NCBI GenBank assembly: GCA_023548195.1
Contig: JAJHZJ010000028.1
Location: 1,816,001 to 1,880,000, forward strand
Direction of reading: 5' to 3'
Origin: Bettongia penicillata ogilbyi
Lineage: Eukaryota; Chordata; Mammalia; Diprotodontia; Potoroidae
DNA: 64,000 nt
Shown here in pieces: positions 44,788 through 55,912 of the stretch (position 1 is its first letter; each line of letters starts with the position of its first letter). Both the position numbers and the translations under genes were made by a program. Under the pieces are notes generated by a model. It was not told where the DNA came from, ran no database searches, and saw nothing but the letters and a program-made list of their open reading frames with translations.

Positions 44788-45857
44788 GAAGAAGCATGAA
44801 AAAGTAAACAGCAAAGAGAAGTATTAAGGGACTTACCAGAAATGAACTGTTTACATTCATACAGGGAAAGGCAATATTTGTAACTCTTAAAACTTTTCAG
44901 TATCTGGGTAGTTGGTGGGACCACACATACACATGTACACGCATGCACACACATACACACATGCATTCACATACAGAGACAGAGAGCACAGATTGAACTG
45001 AATAGGATGGGACCATACCTTAAAAGAAATTAAGGTAAATGGTGAGAGAGAAATGTAGTGAGAGGAAAGAGGGGGAAATGGAAGGGGGTAACTATATGTC
45101 ATTTAAGAGGCAAGTAGGAGATTTTTTTAGTGGAGGGAAAAAGAGGAGAGCTGAGGGAAAAAAAAAAAAAGAAACCAGAAGTTTACCCTCATCACATTTG
45201 ACTAAACAAAGGAGTGAAATGCACACTCATTTTGGTATGAAAACCTATCTTACAGTATAAGAAAGCGGGGGAGAAGGAGATATTGGGGGGGGGATGATGG
45301 AAGGGAGGGCAAAGGGAGGAGGGAGTAATTGAAAGTCAACACTTGGGGAGGGACAGGATCAAAAGACAGAAGAGAAACAATGAGGGGCAGGTTAGGAGGG
45401 ATGGCAATTCAGTTAGTCTTACACAACACGACTATCAGGGAGGTCATTTGCAAAGCTACACAGATATGGCCTATAATGAATTGCCTGCCGTACCAAAGGG
45501 AATGGGTGGGGAGGGAGGGATGGGGAGAATTTGGAACTCAAAGTTTTAGGAACAATTGTTTAGTATTGTTGTTGCAACTAGGAAAGAAGACATACAGTTA
45601 ATGAGGAATAGAAAGTCATCTGGACCTACAGGAGAAAAGAGAAGATGGAGACAAGGGAAGGGAGGGATGACAGAAGAGAGGACAGATTGGAGATAGGGAA
45701 AATTAGATTGCTTGGGGTATTGGGGTGAGGAGAGGGGAGAAAAGGGGAGAAAATTTGGAACCCAAAAATTTGTGAAAATGAATGTAAAAAGCTAAATAAA
45801 TAAATAAATAAATAAACAAATAAATAAATAAATAAATAAATAAAAAGAAAAAAAAAA
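44788..45857 (+). other. 3' non-coding part of the ORF1-only element, with two L1-like 3' ends
   Basis: 44788-44930 matches the post-ORF1 spacer at 1740-1860. CA-rich sequence follows at 44925-44965. Two L1-like terminal motifs occur in tandem: 'agaatttggaactcaaag' at 45526-45543 and 'aaatttggaacccaaaa' at 45751-45767. They are followed by the tail (AAAT)n. The stretch between them (about 45550-45740) is purine-rich. The short minus-strand frame at 45626-45868 is the tail read backwards. Confidence 0.8.
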
Positions 45858-45872
45858 TGATATTTCATGACC
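45858..45872. repeat. Target-site duplication, right copy (15 bp)
   Basis: Identical to 42858-42872. Confidence 0.97.
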
Positions 45873-45889
45873 AGGAGCTTGCTTGACGT

Positions 45890-46560
45890 GACAGTTTTGC
45901 TAAACTGATTTTTTTCTTTCTAATTTTTTATTCTTTATTTTAAGGTTGGTTCTTGCAGTTTGAGAGGTGAAGGATATATTGGGAAATGAAAGTGATGCAA
46001 AAATAAAATATAGCAATAAAAATTTTAAAACAATTAATGATTGTCACTAATCATGCTAATCTCAGATTCAACATAAAATCATGAATTTTCATGCTAATAA
46101 AAATTAAAATAATTAACAAGTGTTAAAATAATTTTTATAATCAACAACTTTCTAAAAACACAAACCTTGAAGTAAACGTAAGCAAACTTTGTACAGAATA
46201 TCATAAACTTCTATCCTTTAAAATCTAACTAAATATGTAATTTAACTTTAACAAAGTAATATCAAAAGCCTTATTTGTTTACATGCCCATTTTTTATCTT
46301 TCATTTTCTGTATACTTTCTAGATTTTGCTAGTGTCATTATTATTGACATGTATATAATCAGCATCTATATTGGTCTTTTTATTCTAATTTCTTCATTCT
46401 GTGTCACTTCATAAAAGCCATAAATTTTCCACTTGACATAACTTTCCATCAAAAATAGAGCTCACTTTACATCATCATCCTGTATTTCAGAAGAATGCTT
46501 TTATTAAGAATGGTCTTGGTTCAATGCCTTTAATTATTAAGCTGTGTCATCCCTATTTTA
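45890..46560. other. AT-rich sequence, possibly an old antisense L1 3' end in its second half
   Basis: 46330-46560 has 'cttcattctgtgtcacttc' and 'cataaaagccataaa', like the reversed L1 3' UTR at 28245-28290. The first half is unassigned. Confidence 0.35.
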
Positions 46561-46564
46561 TCAA

Positions 46565-46680
46565 TGGCTCTTGGACATACTAATTGTGTGACCTTGAGCA
46601 AGTAACTTAATCCACCTAGGCTTCAGTTGCCTCATCTATAAGATGAGGAGTTTGATTAATTCTATACTTAGAATGTTTTC
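46565..46680 (+). mobile_element. MIR-type SINE, sense
   Basis: 'aattgtgtgaccttgagc', 'aagtaacttaatccacc' and 'cctcatctataagatgagg'. Confidence 0.75.
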
Positions 46681-47985
46681 TTAACAGAGACTAAAGGGAG
46701 ATACCAAGGAAGCAGAATGGGACAGGAGTATAATGAGGGAGATGTTGCAGGAAAGAGTATCAAGAATATTGGAATAATGTGTGTTTATTTAAAGTTAAAA
46801 ACTCTGGCCATAAGAACTGTCTTCTTTGTAATCACAGATCTGCCCAGCACAGGGAAAGACCTCTCTTGAGATAGTGAGGTTCTGGTAATAAACTTATGTT
46901 TGCTACATTATTATCTGCAAACTTTTCCTTCTGAGGCCCAGGATCTGATTGATTCCAGGGCTTCAAAATGTAACAGGAAACCATTTTTGCAGGAAAGATT
47001 TAAAGCAGTTCTTTAACGGGTCGATTTGCCATTTCCAACCCACTCCAAACCCTAGGACATTTCATGTCCCATGTGTGCTTCTGTACCAACTGTACTTGAT
47101 GACAAGAATGCTATCTGCTCACCTCTTACTTCAGAATCCCTAGCAAAAAAGAAAAAAGTCCCTGTCTTTTAAGGAGATTGTATTCTAATGGACAAGATAA
47201 CATGTAAATAGGACAATGGAAAGGCCAGTTTTTCCCTCCAACTTCCTTTTCCAGGAGGTAGAAGAAATAAAGGTTTCTACCTGTCTCATGGCTTCCTTTT
47301 CCAATCGAGAGGTTTCCCTCCATCTAACTTCCATTTATTGTTTACTTCAGTACAAGTTTATTCTCCTCCTCAACATGTTTAATCAATAATTTAGATGAAT
47401 CTTGGTTAAGTTGTTGATTAAATTGTTCCCCTAGCAACCATCATTTCTGACACAGATGCTTTGAAATAGGTTGGAGGTAGAAAAAACTACTCCTTACAAG
47501 GGTCAATGCTTCTTTTAGAAGAAAAATATATATTGCATTTAAACAGAACAAAGCTTTTAGTGTTACAATGGTCTTACTACAGCGCTAATCAGGATGACTC
47601 CCCTACTATCAAGGGCTACTTAGCTTAGTCAAAGAAAAACTCTTTTTTTCCAGTCACAGATGATAGCTCTAAACTGCAGACTTCTTGGAAATAAATGCTG
47701 TTTTGATCAATGGTTAACAGAGATGAGAAAATTTGGCTCGTAATCCATTATCACCACAGGAATCATGGGATTGTCTCCTGCTGATGTTGGGTCAGTGGCA
47801 CTGTTGTGTAGAAAGTAAATTTGTGTCAGAACTAGGTCTTGAACCTGTTTCCCTGTTCAGTGGATCTGCCATTATTAGATTATTTGCCTCATTCATTATA
47901 TGATAATACCACCTTCAGAAGGGGGAAGGATAGACAACTGAGGTGCTCAGATTCTTCTATCATTTCCTAAAGGTGCCATGAGAAG
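46681..47985. other. Mostly unassigned sequence
   Basis: Includes a short fragment of the old repeat family (47155-47220, 'gtattctaatggacaaga') and a reversed SINE piece near 47822-47870. No gene recognised. Confidence 0.45.
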
Positions 47986-47989
47986 AATC

Positions 47990-50600
47990 TAACAGAACAG
48001 ATTTTCTTTTGTAAAAATATCTTTTAATCATGTCTTTTGTTTATTTTTTACATCACTAATTTTTTTCCAGTATTTTTACCATTCCCTAGCCATCCCATAA
48101 AATGAAAAGACAAAAAAAATCATCAAAACTGATCACTGCCAAAAAATAATCTGAAAATATGTACAATGTAACACATCTATGAACCTCCCACCTCTGCAAA
48201 AAGGTAGGCAAGGGATGCTTTCTAGTGTCTCTTCTTTGGATCAGCTCTTGTATATAATCTTGCACATTCACTTCTAATTGTTTTCTGGCTGTTCTTTACT
48301 TTTATGTTGTAGTCATTGTATAAATTGTTTTCTTGGACCTACTAGCTTTACTTTGCATCAATTCATGTAAATATTTATGTGCTTCTCTGTATCCATCACA
48401 GAAATATTCCATTACATTCATGTACCACATTTGTTTAGACATTTCCCTAACAATGAGCATCTACCTTGTTTCCAGTTCTTTGCTTTCACAAAAAGTACTC
48501 CTGTAAAAGTATAGGTGTATACAAGGTCTTTCTTTTTATCAGTGGCCTTCTTATGTCATATCTTTCAGCATGATGTAGTTGCCTTATTTGTTTCTTTTTA
48601 TGTTGTGAATATTCATCTTTTATTTGTTCGATAGAATGACTTCTACTACTGCGTTTTGAATTTGCCTGATACATTTGTTATAGCCCCTGATTTTTATTCT
48701 GTATATGTCTTCAATTTTTACATTTCTTCTAAACAACAGATTGTGGGATTTTGTTTGTTTTTCTTCAATCTGACGCTCTTTTACATTTTATTGGATTATT
48801 TAATCCATACACATTGAAAATTATATATTAGGTTTATATTTTCCTCCATTTCTCTCTAATTTGCTTTTGTTTTTTTGGGGGGGGTTAAGATTTTTCTACT
48901 GTTCTTCTGCAAAGATAGTACTTTGATCTCTTCAGTTCTTTTAATTTAATCATTTTAATCTAATCCTTTTCCCACTGGTTCTCTTTCCGTCACCCTCAAA
49001 TCTCTTACATCAACCCCATCTTTTCTGTTACCCCTTCCTCTAGTTTTAGAATTTTGTTTAATTCATTCATTCCTTTTTCCCCTTCTAGCTAATTAGCTAA
49101 TTTTTTTCTTCCCAGTTAAGGAATCAGTCTTCCTTTTAACTTATTTTTATTTCATCTCTTGTACCTTTTTTTCTGTAAAGAATTTCTTGCCCTCACTCTC
49201 ATCATTATTTTCCTTACCTTTCTATCTATTCTAGATGTTTATTTTTTGATTAACAATTCCTATAATTATGTATTTCTTCTTTAGATTCTACATTTTTTTA
49301 GGAAATCGAAGATCTTAAGGTAACAATTTTGAGTTCCCTTTTTTAAAAATAGTTTTTTTTATTCTTTTAAACATCTTGCTTGGATTTTATTTTGTTATGC
49401 CTCACTATTGGAAATACCATTTCCTTCAGAAGATAGAGAGGATAGAAGTATTGCCCTACAGTAGGAACTTTCCTATGCCCCTGATTATGCAGTTCCTTAA
49501 CATTGTTTCCCCTCCCCATGATCATTTTTCCCCATTTACCATGAAAATCTCTTCTCTAGATCCATGCCCACCCACTTTTCTGGGTGTCATTTTCTCCCCA
49601 GTAAATCTAGTTCCCCATCACTACTCTCAGAGGTAATGAATGGTCTCTCTAAGTACTAAATTCCTACAGATTATACCCATTATAAGGTTATCATCTGCCA
49701 TTATGGAATCTCTCTCTCCCCTTCACTTAGAGCATTATTCATTGGAACCATCTCTCACTACAAGATTTCCCCTTTTCTCCTCTGTTTCAATCCCTCTCTT
49801 TTACCACCTTAACAAGTTCCCTGCAGGCTCTCTTCTTCCTGAAAAATTATAGAGTTATTTTCCTTTCATTATTAACCTTTAACTTGATAAGAGTACACTA
49901 CATAGTCTCTTCTATGTTCATCCTTCCTCTTTTCTATCCCTCCCTTTTCTGCAGTACAGTTCCACAAAAAACATTGATTGGTCTGTAGGCAGATGTTGTG
50001 AGGTTTATACCATAACGCTTTAGTCCTGTTCATCTGCCATCATTTCTTCTATTGGATTTCTACTTTCACTCTTGTCTCCTCTCAGAAAAAAATCTCTTCA
50101 TGGTTTCTCTATTACTATTTTGTTATTGTTGCTAACCTCATAAATACCTTTCTCTTTCTATTGTTTCCCTTTTTTCTAAGGTAGTTTATTTCTTCAAATA
50201 TGCCTTTTTAAGTTGTCATTACTATTTACTTTTATTGTATTTCTATTGTCTGAGGTGTTTGCAAAGCAAATAATCTGCTCAGATCTAATTTCCTTTCAGG
50301 AATGCTTGAAGTATTTCTTTTGTAGTTAATGTCCATCCATTCATTTCTAACCTTAAATTTGTTTCTAATTCCTAATTATAAATTCATTTCTAACCCTAAA
50401 GGCCATGTTCCCTTCTGTTATTAATATCTTCCCTGTTGGTTTATATGCTGATGATCAAGATCTTTAACCTAGTTTTCTTCCTCCTGAGATCTTTAGTAAT
50501 TTAATCTTTCTTCTTTATATTTCCCTATAGTTCACTTTCTGGCTCTTTCCCTTTAGGTAATATTTTCTCAAGGAGGCTAGACCTCAAGGCTGTTTTAGCC
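47990..50600 (-). mobile_element. Old L1 LINE, antisense, ORF2 largely deleted
   Basis: Reversed 3' UTR at 47990-48540 ('attccattacattcatgtac', 'tttccagttctttgctttc'). Then the reversed endonuclease start (about 48700-48840, 'ttggattatttaatccatac'), a long pyrimidine-rich spacer (about 48840-50100), and reversed ORF1 C-terminal sequence near 50260-50400 ('tttcaggaatgcttgaag'). The order 3' UTR to endonuclease with no reverse transcriptase between parallels the deletion in the L1 at 1-3190. Confidence 0.6.
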
Positions 50601-52080
50601 TCCTCCTATGCTGGAGAATTCATATTTCACCAGCCTCATTCTCAGACTAAAGTAGCTTCTAGGGGAATAGAACTGGAAACATGTAGATGCCAGTCCCTTT
50701 TCCTCTAGGCCTGATGGAATGCCATGCAATTAGTGCTATTCCCTAATTCCTTTGTCCCTCAGTACTCTGGCTAAGCACTGTTGAAGCACAATGTATTGCC
50801 ACTCCCGGAAGAGTAGGCCTTTTGATTTTCCATGATGCATTGGGGTAGTAGGGGAAGAATTCTGTTGCAAACCCCTGGGTAGGTTTGGGTAGCCCTACCA
50901 TAATATGGTGGCCAATGGAAGAGGGAGCTGAGTGAGCCATTAGCAATTAGGGAATTAGCTTTTTCTGAGGCTATTTCATTGGATTGTTTCCTCTTTAAGG
51001 ATTTTGGTGTCTTAGATTGTGTAGACAATCAAAATTTCTTTGTGCATTATGCTTAAGTCATATTTTGGAGAGATTTGAGAAAGCCTGAGGATCAGAGACA
51101 GTGTGTGTTCCCCTGTCTTCTTAGTCACATGACCCAGAAGCCAAATTTCTTATTGAAAGAGGTATTTCGCTTCTCTAACCTCCAGAAATTTCTGCTGGGC
51201 TTACAGGTGTTGGAGTATTGCAACCACTTCTTCTTTTGCACTCAAGAATGTTGTCTGGACTAGATTCAGTCCTGGGGACTTTGGCCTCTAATGAGAGAAT
51301 CCATTAATAGAATAAGTTTAAAACAGAATTCAGTAACAACTTAAAACTATGATAGTCTGCTGGGAGACTGTTGCTTAAGCATCATCAGAATATAAAGCAA
51401 TTCTCTTATATGCAGGACTGCTAGTTAAGCATGTTACATTTCACATTGGCTCGACACTGTCCAAACAACTGTTAGTATGTGTCCATTGGTAAAATGTCTA
51501 GGTTTGGTCCAATGATCTTATTGGTAACATCCTCTCCAATGTAGAAGCATCCCATGCAGTCAGCCAACTCCAACTTTCTGGAACACAGGGCTTCTGGACC
51601 TCTAGAGCTTAGCAGATTACCTCCAAGCTTAGACTTATCGATCCCAAGGACTATGTTTGAACACTTAACTCAGGGAAGCAAACACAAGGTAGCCAGCTCA
51701 CTTATTTGAATCCATGCTCCATACAGGAACTGCAAAAAAGGATGAGAGTTAGAGCATCACACATTTCTCCCACCCTTTGTCATGGAGAATCTAGGTAGGC
51801 ACGCTACCTGCTACCCAGGCAAGTTAAAGAGGCTGACCTAGAAGCTGTCTCTTCTTTTAAGTGATGCAGCATAGTGTTCCTCTGCCACTATCATGTGGTA
51901 TAAGGTAGGACTTTTTACTTCATATAATACTGTCAAGTCCTCCCAATGCAGGCCCCCAAACCCCTAGGTAGTCAACTGGAAAGAGTAATGGAAATTCTGA
52001 GCATCATCCCTGGGATGGCCCCTACTACAACTATTTTAGGGGAGAAGTTTATGCCAGGATTGTCTCTTTTATATATTGTT
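50601..52080. other. Unassigned sequence
   Basis: About 1.5 kb without a recognised repeat or gene. Minus-strand frames at 50743-51028 overlap each other and resemble nothing known. It could be the 5' part of the adjacent antisense L1 or an unrelated old LTR element; I cannot decide. Confidence 0.4.
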
Positions 52081-52084
52081 TTTA

Positions 52085-52690
52085 TTTTATTTTTTTTTAA
52101 TTTGTTAACATTTGTATTCTAAGTTGTTTCCCTCCCTCTCCTCCATCTAGAAAAGGCCAATCTTGCTCTCTCTCTCTCTTTCTCCCTCTCTCTCTCTCTT
52201 TCTTTCTGTCATACACACACACTCACACACACATATGCGAAACTATACAATACACAGTTCTATATATCAATTCTTTTTCTGGAGGTAGATAGCATCTTCC
52301 TTCACAGGTCCTTTGCAGTTGGTTTAAATATTCATATATCTCAGAATAGGGTAGTTATTCCCATTTACTCTTCAAACCATGTTGCTGTTATGGTATTCAA
52401 CATTCTCTTGGTTCTGCTCATTTCATTTTTCATTATTTCATGCAAGTCTTTCCTTGTTTTCATAAAATCAACCTGCTCATCATTTATAGGATCATAGTAT
52501 CATAGGATCATAGTATTCTATCACAATTCCCCAACTGATGGGCATTCCCAGATTTCCAACGCTTTACAACTGTTTTCAAAGACATATTTTTATGTCTGTA
52601 CCATTTGGAGAAATGAGAACCTCTCAGGAAAGAAACATGCCTGTCTTCAAGAAAATCTTCTTACATTGATTTACTAGTATGAAATCTTGG
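52085..52690 (-). mobile_element. L1-type LINE 3' end, antisense
   Basis: Poly-T, then a (TC)n/(CA)n tract, then 'ctggaggtagatagcatc', 'cttggttctgctcatttc', 'cctgctcatcatttatag' and 'ccccaactgatgggcattc'. Reversed 3' UTR order. Confidence 0.65.
52164..52237. repeat. (TC)n followed by (CA)n microsatellite
   Basis: Sits in the pyrimidine-rich part of the reversed L1 3' end. Confidence 0.95.
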
Positions 52691-52767
52691 ACTCTGTTAA
52701 ATTAGTTTTTGTGATAGTGATAACTTTGTAGAGTTGTTGGGAAGAAAGCAGACATGCAAACCTAAAG

Positions 52768-52985
52768 AGGCAGCATGGTGTATGTACTGGACTTGGAGTA
52801 GCCGTGTGACATAGAATTCAATCCCCACTCTGTCACTTATTAGGAATATAACTATGAATAAGTCACATGGTGTCTCTAAACCTCATTTCTCTCATCTATA
52901 AAAGAGAAAAATGTGACATACTCTCTAATAGGGTTATTGTGACAAAAATGCTTTTTAGCTTTAAATACTATAGGAATGTAAGTTA
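52768..52985 (+). mobile_element. MIR-type SINE, sense
   Basis: 'gaggcagcatggtgtatg', 'tctgtcacttattagg', 'tctctcatctataaaag' and 'agggttattgtgac'. Confidence 0.75.
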
Positions 52986-53284
52986 TGATTATTAATCCAT
53001 CTACAAAGCATAGGTTATATTCAAGAATATGGCTTGGCTTTAAACCACTTTTGAACAAAGTGCCTTTAAAATATTTTAGAAGTGCATTTGTACATCAAAC
53101 AATTGATGTCACTGGCACCTTTCACTTAGTACTTGAGATGTAACAGACATCCTAATTACACATCATTCTTATCTGTTCATTAAAGCAGGGTCAAGAAATC
53201 TCTTTTTATCTTGGATGAAATATTAGTAAAACTTTATTAATGTTCACCATGTTGCTATATGAACTTGGAAGTGATGAAACTACT

Positions 53285-53362
53285 TTCTTTGTATCCCAAG
53301 GACTCAGCACAATGTCTGGCACATAGTAAGTGCTTAATTAATGCTTTTTGACTGACTGAGAG
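53285..53362 (+). mobile_element. L2 LINE 3' end
   Basis: 'aggactcagcacaatgtctg', 'cacatagtaagtgcttaa' and 'gactgactgag'. Confidence 0.8.
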
Positions 53363-53814
53363 ACTGACTTTCTTTTTAAAGTTTTTCCTTAGTTCACATT
53401 CTACCCTCATTCAAAATGGCCTTCCCCCAAATCAGCCTGAATTCATGAGATTTTATGGCATAGAAATTATTCAAAAATAGTATTCAAGAGCTGCTGATTC
53501 AGTAGGTTTGAAAAGAGGCAGCAAGATTTCCCTTGGTTTTTACAGTTTGAATGAAAGAGATCACACAAGAGAAACCCATGCTACTGATGAAAATCGAAGG
53601 TATGTGGCATGTCAGTTCCAAATTTTATCTGTGTGCTTCTAACAGTATTTGGGAGGCAAAAATAGCTTTCACAGTACCAGACCACATACTAAGTGATATC
53701 AAATGTACCTCAACACTAAAAACAAAAGTTGGGGCACTTATTCTACTTTGAAAACCTTAAAGAAAATAATTATATATAATAATTACAAATCTATGCTGGG
53801 AATAGATGCAATAT
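53363..53814. other. Unassigned sequence
   Basis: No repeat or gene recognised. Confidence 0.45.
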
Positions 53815-53823
53815 ACCCCTTTA
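53815..53823. repeat. Target-site duplication, left copy
   Basis: ACCCCTTTA, repeated at 54070-54078 around the SINE. Confidence 0.75.
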
Positions 53824-54069
53824 CTAGGTTCAGCTACGTGGCACAGATGGCAGAGCACTGGATCTGGAGTCAAAAGACCTCAGTTCAAATCTGGCCACAG
53901 ACCAACTGTGTGACACTGGACAAGTCACTTAACCCTATTTGCCCTCAGTTTCCTCATCTGTAAAAGGAGCTGGAGAAGGCAATGGCAAACCATTCCAGTA
54001 TCTTTGCCAAGAAAACACCAGATAGAATCATAAAGAATCAGACATGACTGAAACAACTCGACCCCAACA
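53824..54069 (+). mobile_element. Full-length RTESINE1-type SINE
   Basis: The tRNA-like head 'cagctacgtggcacagatgg', 'cagttcaaatctggcc' (box B-like) and 'aagtcacttaaccctat' precede the 3' part 'ctggagaaggcaatggc', 'tttgccaagaaaacacc' and 'gaatcagacatgactg'. The last part is like the BovB/RTE 3' end. 9-bp duplications flank it. Confidence 0.9.
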
Positions 54070-54078
54070 ACCCCTTTA
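54070..54078. repeat. Target-site duplication, right copy
   Basis: Identical to 53815-53823. Confidence 0.75.
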
Positions 54079-54104
54079 TTGTAGCAGACTGAGAAATAAA
54101 GGTG

Positions 54105-54215
54105 AGAAAGTCAACCCTAGGGTCAGGAAGACCTAGGTGCAGGTCTGACACATATATTGACTTTAGGACCCTTGTCAAATCATAGAGCACTCTAAGAAAA
54201 TACTGGTAAATTACA
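54105..54215 (+). mobile_element. SINE fragment, sense
   Basis: 'agggtcaggaagacctagg' is followed by 'ggacccttgtcaaatcatag'. Confidence 0.6.
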
Positions 54216-54423
54216 GAATGATTGTGTTAAAAGTTTAGAAAGTAGTAAATTTCCTCACCTAGCTCCCTACATCAATAAAATCAGATGTCTAAACTCAATG
54301 AGTTCCCTTTTCCTTCCCACAAATTAAGTCCTATGCTAGGCAGAATGAGAGCACATAAGTATATCTTCATTCCACTGAGTTGTTGAAAAATGACAAAAGG
54401 AGAAAACCCCTTAGTCCTAGAAC

Positions 54424-54439
54424 AATCAATAAAAAAGTA
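54424..54439. repeat. Target-site duplication, left copy (16 bp)
   Basis: AATCAATAAAAAAGTA, repeated exactly at 55355-55370. Confidence 0.95.
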
Positions 54440-55354
54440 CACACACACATACACACATGCACGCACACACAGAGACAGAGAGCACAGAGTGAATTGAATA
54501 GGATGGGACCATATCTTAAAAGAAATTAAGGTAAATGATGAGAGAGAAATGCAGTGGGAGGAAAGAGGGTGAAATGGAATGGGGTAAATTATCTCTCATT
54601 CAAGAAGCAAGCAGGAGACTTTTTAGTGGAGGGAAAAAGAGGAGAGATGAGAAAAAAAAAAACAAGAAGTTTACCCTCATCACATTCAATTAAAGGAAGG
54701 AATAAAATGCACACTCATTTTGGTATGAAAACCTATCTTACAATACAGGAAAGTGGGGGAGAAGGAGATAAGCAGGGTGGGGGGGATGATGGTAGGGAGG
54801 GCAATGGGAGGAGGGAGCAATTTGAAGTCAACACTCTTGGGGAGGGACAGGATCAAAAGACAGAAGAGAAACAATGAGGGGCAGGGTAGGATGGCGGGTA
54901 ATTCAGTTAGTCTTACACAACACGACTATTATGGAAGTCATTTGCAAAACTACACAGATATGGCCTATATTGAGTTGCCTGCCTTCCCAAAGGGAATGGG
55001 AGGGGAGGGAGGGATGGGGAGAATTTGGAACTCAAAGTTTTAGGAACAACTGTTTAGTATTGTTCTTTCTACTAGGAAATAAGAAATACAGGTAATGGGG
55101 AATAGAAAGTCATCTGGCCCTACAGGACAAAAGAGAAGATGGGGACAAGAGAAGGGAGGGAAGATAGAAGAGAGGGCAGATTGGTGATAGGGGAAATTAG
55201 AATGCTCAGTGTATTGGGGTGGGGGAGGGGATAAAAGGGGAGAAAATTTGGAACCCAAAATTTTGTGAAAATGAATGTAAAAAGTTAAATAAAAAAATAA
55301 AGAAAGAAAGAAAGAAAAGAAAAAAAATAAAACCCTACTTTCTACAAGAAAAAA
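54440..55354 (+). mobile_element. 5'-truncated copy of the ORF1-only L1-derived element
   Basis: It corresponds to about 44945-45857 of the complete element, starting inside the CA-rich stretch and lacking the 5' UTR and ORF1. Sequence agreement is roughly nine bases in ten where I compared (55098-55290 against 45601-45795). The A-rich tail at 55289-55330 is followed by about 18 unrelated bases and a second A run before the duplication. Perfect 16-bp target-site duplications flank it. Open frames of 62-118 codons here are purine-tract artefacts. Confidence 0.9.
55331..55354 (+). other. Possible 3' transduction: extra sequence plus second A tail
   Basis: ACCCTACTTTCTACAAG and an A run lie between the element's own tail and the right target-site duplication. 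They were therefore part of the inserted cDNA. Confidence 0.6.
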
Positions 55355-55370
55355 AATCAATAAAAAAGTA
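55355..55370. repeat. Target-site duplication, right copy (16 bp)
   Basis: Identical to 54424-54439. Confidence 0.95.
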
Positions 55371-55439
55371 AAGGGATCTATTACATTGGTTGCCACAAAA
55401 TATTAAAAGCCCTAGAGGAAATCCTCTTAAAGAGATTTA

Positions 55440-55615
55440 TAGATCATAGGTTTCTGAACTGGAAGGTTCTTAGGGATTCAACTAGTCTTGTTTTTCTCAT
55501 TTTTATATGACCACAACAAAAGTAATTTGCTCAAGGTCACACATAGGAAGTAAAGCCAAGACTGAAATCCAGGTCTTAAGAATGCAGATCCAAAGACCTT
55601 TCTATTCTGTCACAT
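55440..55615 (-). mobile_element. MIR-type SINE, antisense, decayed
   Basis: 'gaactggaaggttcttagg', 'ctcaaggtcacacatagg' and 'aagacctttctattctg'. Confidence 0.6.
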
Positions 55616-55734
55616 GGAAAGGGCATGGGCAAAAATTATCAAAGAGAAGAGGGCATGGGTGCATTGAGATCTGCACCTGTGTGGGGTTAAGAGTACAATA
55701 CATCTGTGAGATCAGGATCCCTCAAAGCATATCG

Positions 55735-55904
55735 TAGACAAAGAGCACTGGACTGGGAATCCAACAACTTGGTTTCAGGTTCTGACATTCAGTTATAGGA
55801 ACCTGAGCAATTCTCTACCTCAGTTTTGTTCCCAGTGAAATTAGAATAGTGAAAATTGTACTCCTCACTTCATCAGGTCATTGGAAGGAAAGAGAATCAG
55901 TTAT
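55735..55904 (+). mobile_element. MIR-type SINE, sense
   Basis: 'agagcactggactggg', 'ggaacctgagcaattc', 'ctacctcagttttgttcc' and 'caggtcattggaaggaaag'. Its 3' end appears to be interrupted by the hAT element at 55913. Confidence 0.65.
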
Positions 55905-55912
55905 CATCTAAG

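Larger units (their letters stand above)
42873..45857 (+). mobile_element. Complete L1-derived element with ORF1 only (HAL1 type)
   Basis: The 2985-bp unit has an L1-like first sequence, a CpG-rich 5' UTR, an intact ORF1 (43684-44787) and a non-coding 3' part of about 1.07 kb. It ends in an (AAAT)n/A-rich tail at 45796-45857. No endonuclease or reverse transcriptase sequence is present. Perfect 15-bp target-site duplications frame it, so it inserted as one piece with its 5' end complete. The 3' part keeps the L1 inter-ORF spacer seen at 1740-2280, then passes directly to L1 3'-end sequence. It therefore derives from an L1 by loss of ORF2. Elements of this design are known in mammals as HAL1 ('half-L1'). 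Confidence 0.9.

Noticed and set aside
45626..45868. Minus-strand frame with (YLF)n-like repeats
   Set aside because: It is the (AAAT)n tail and purine-rich 3' UTR read backwards.
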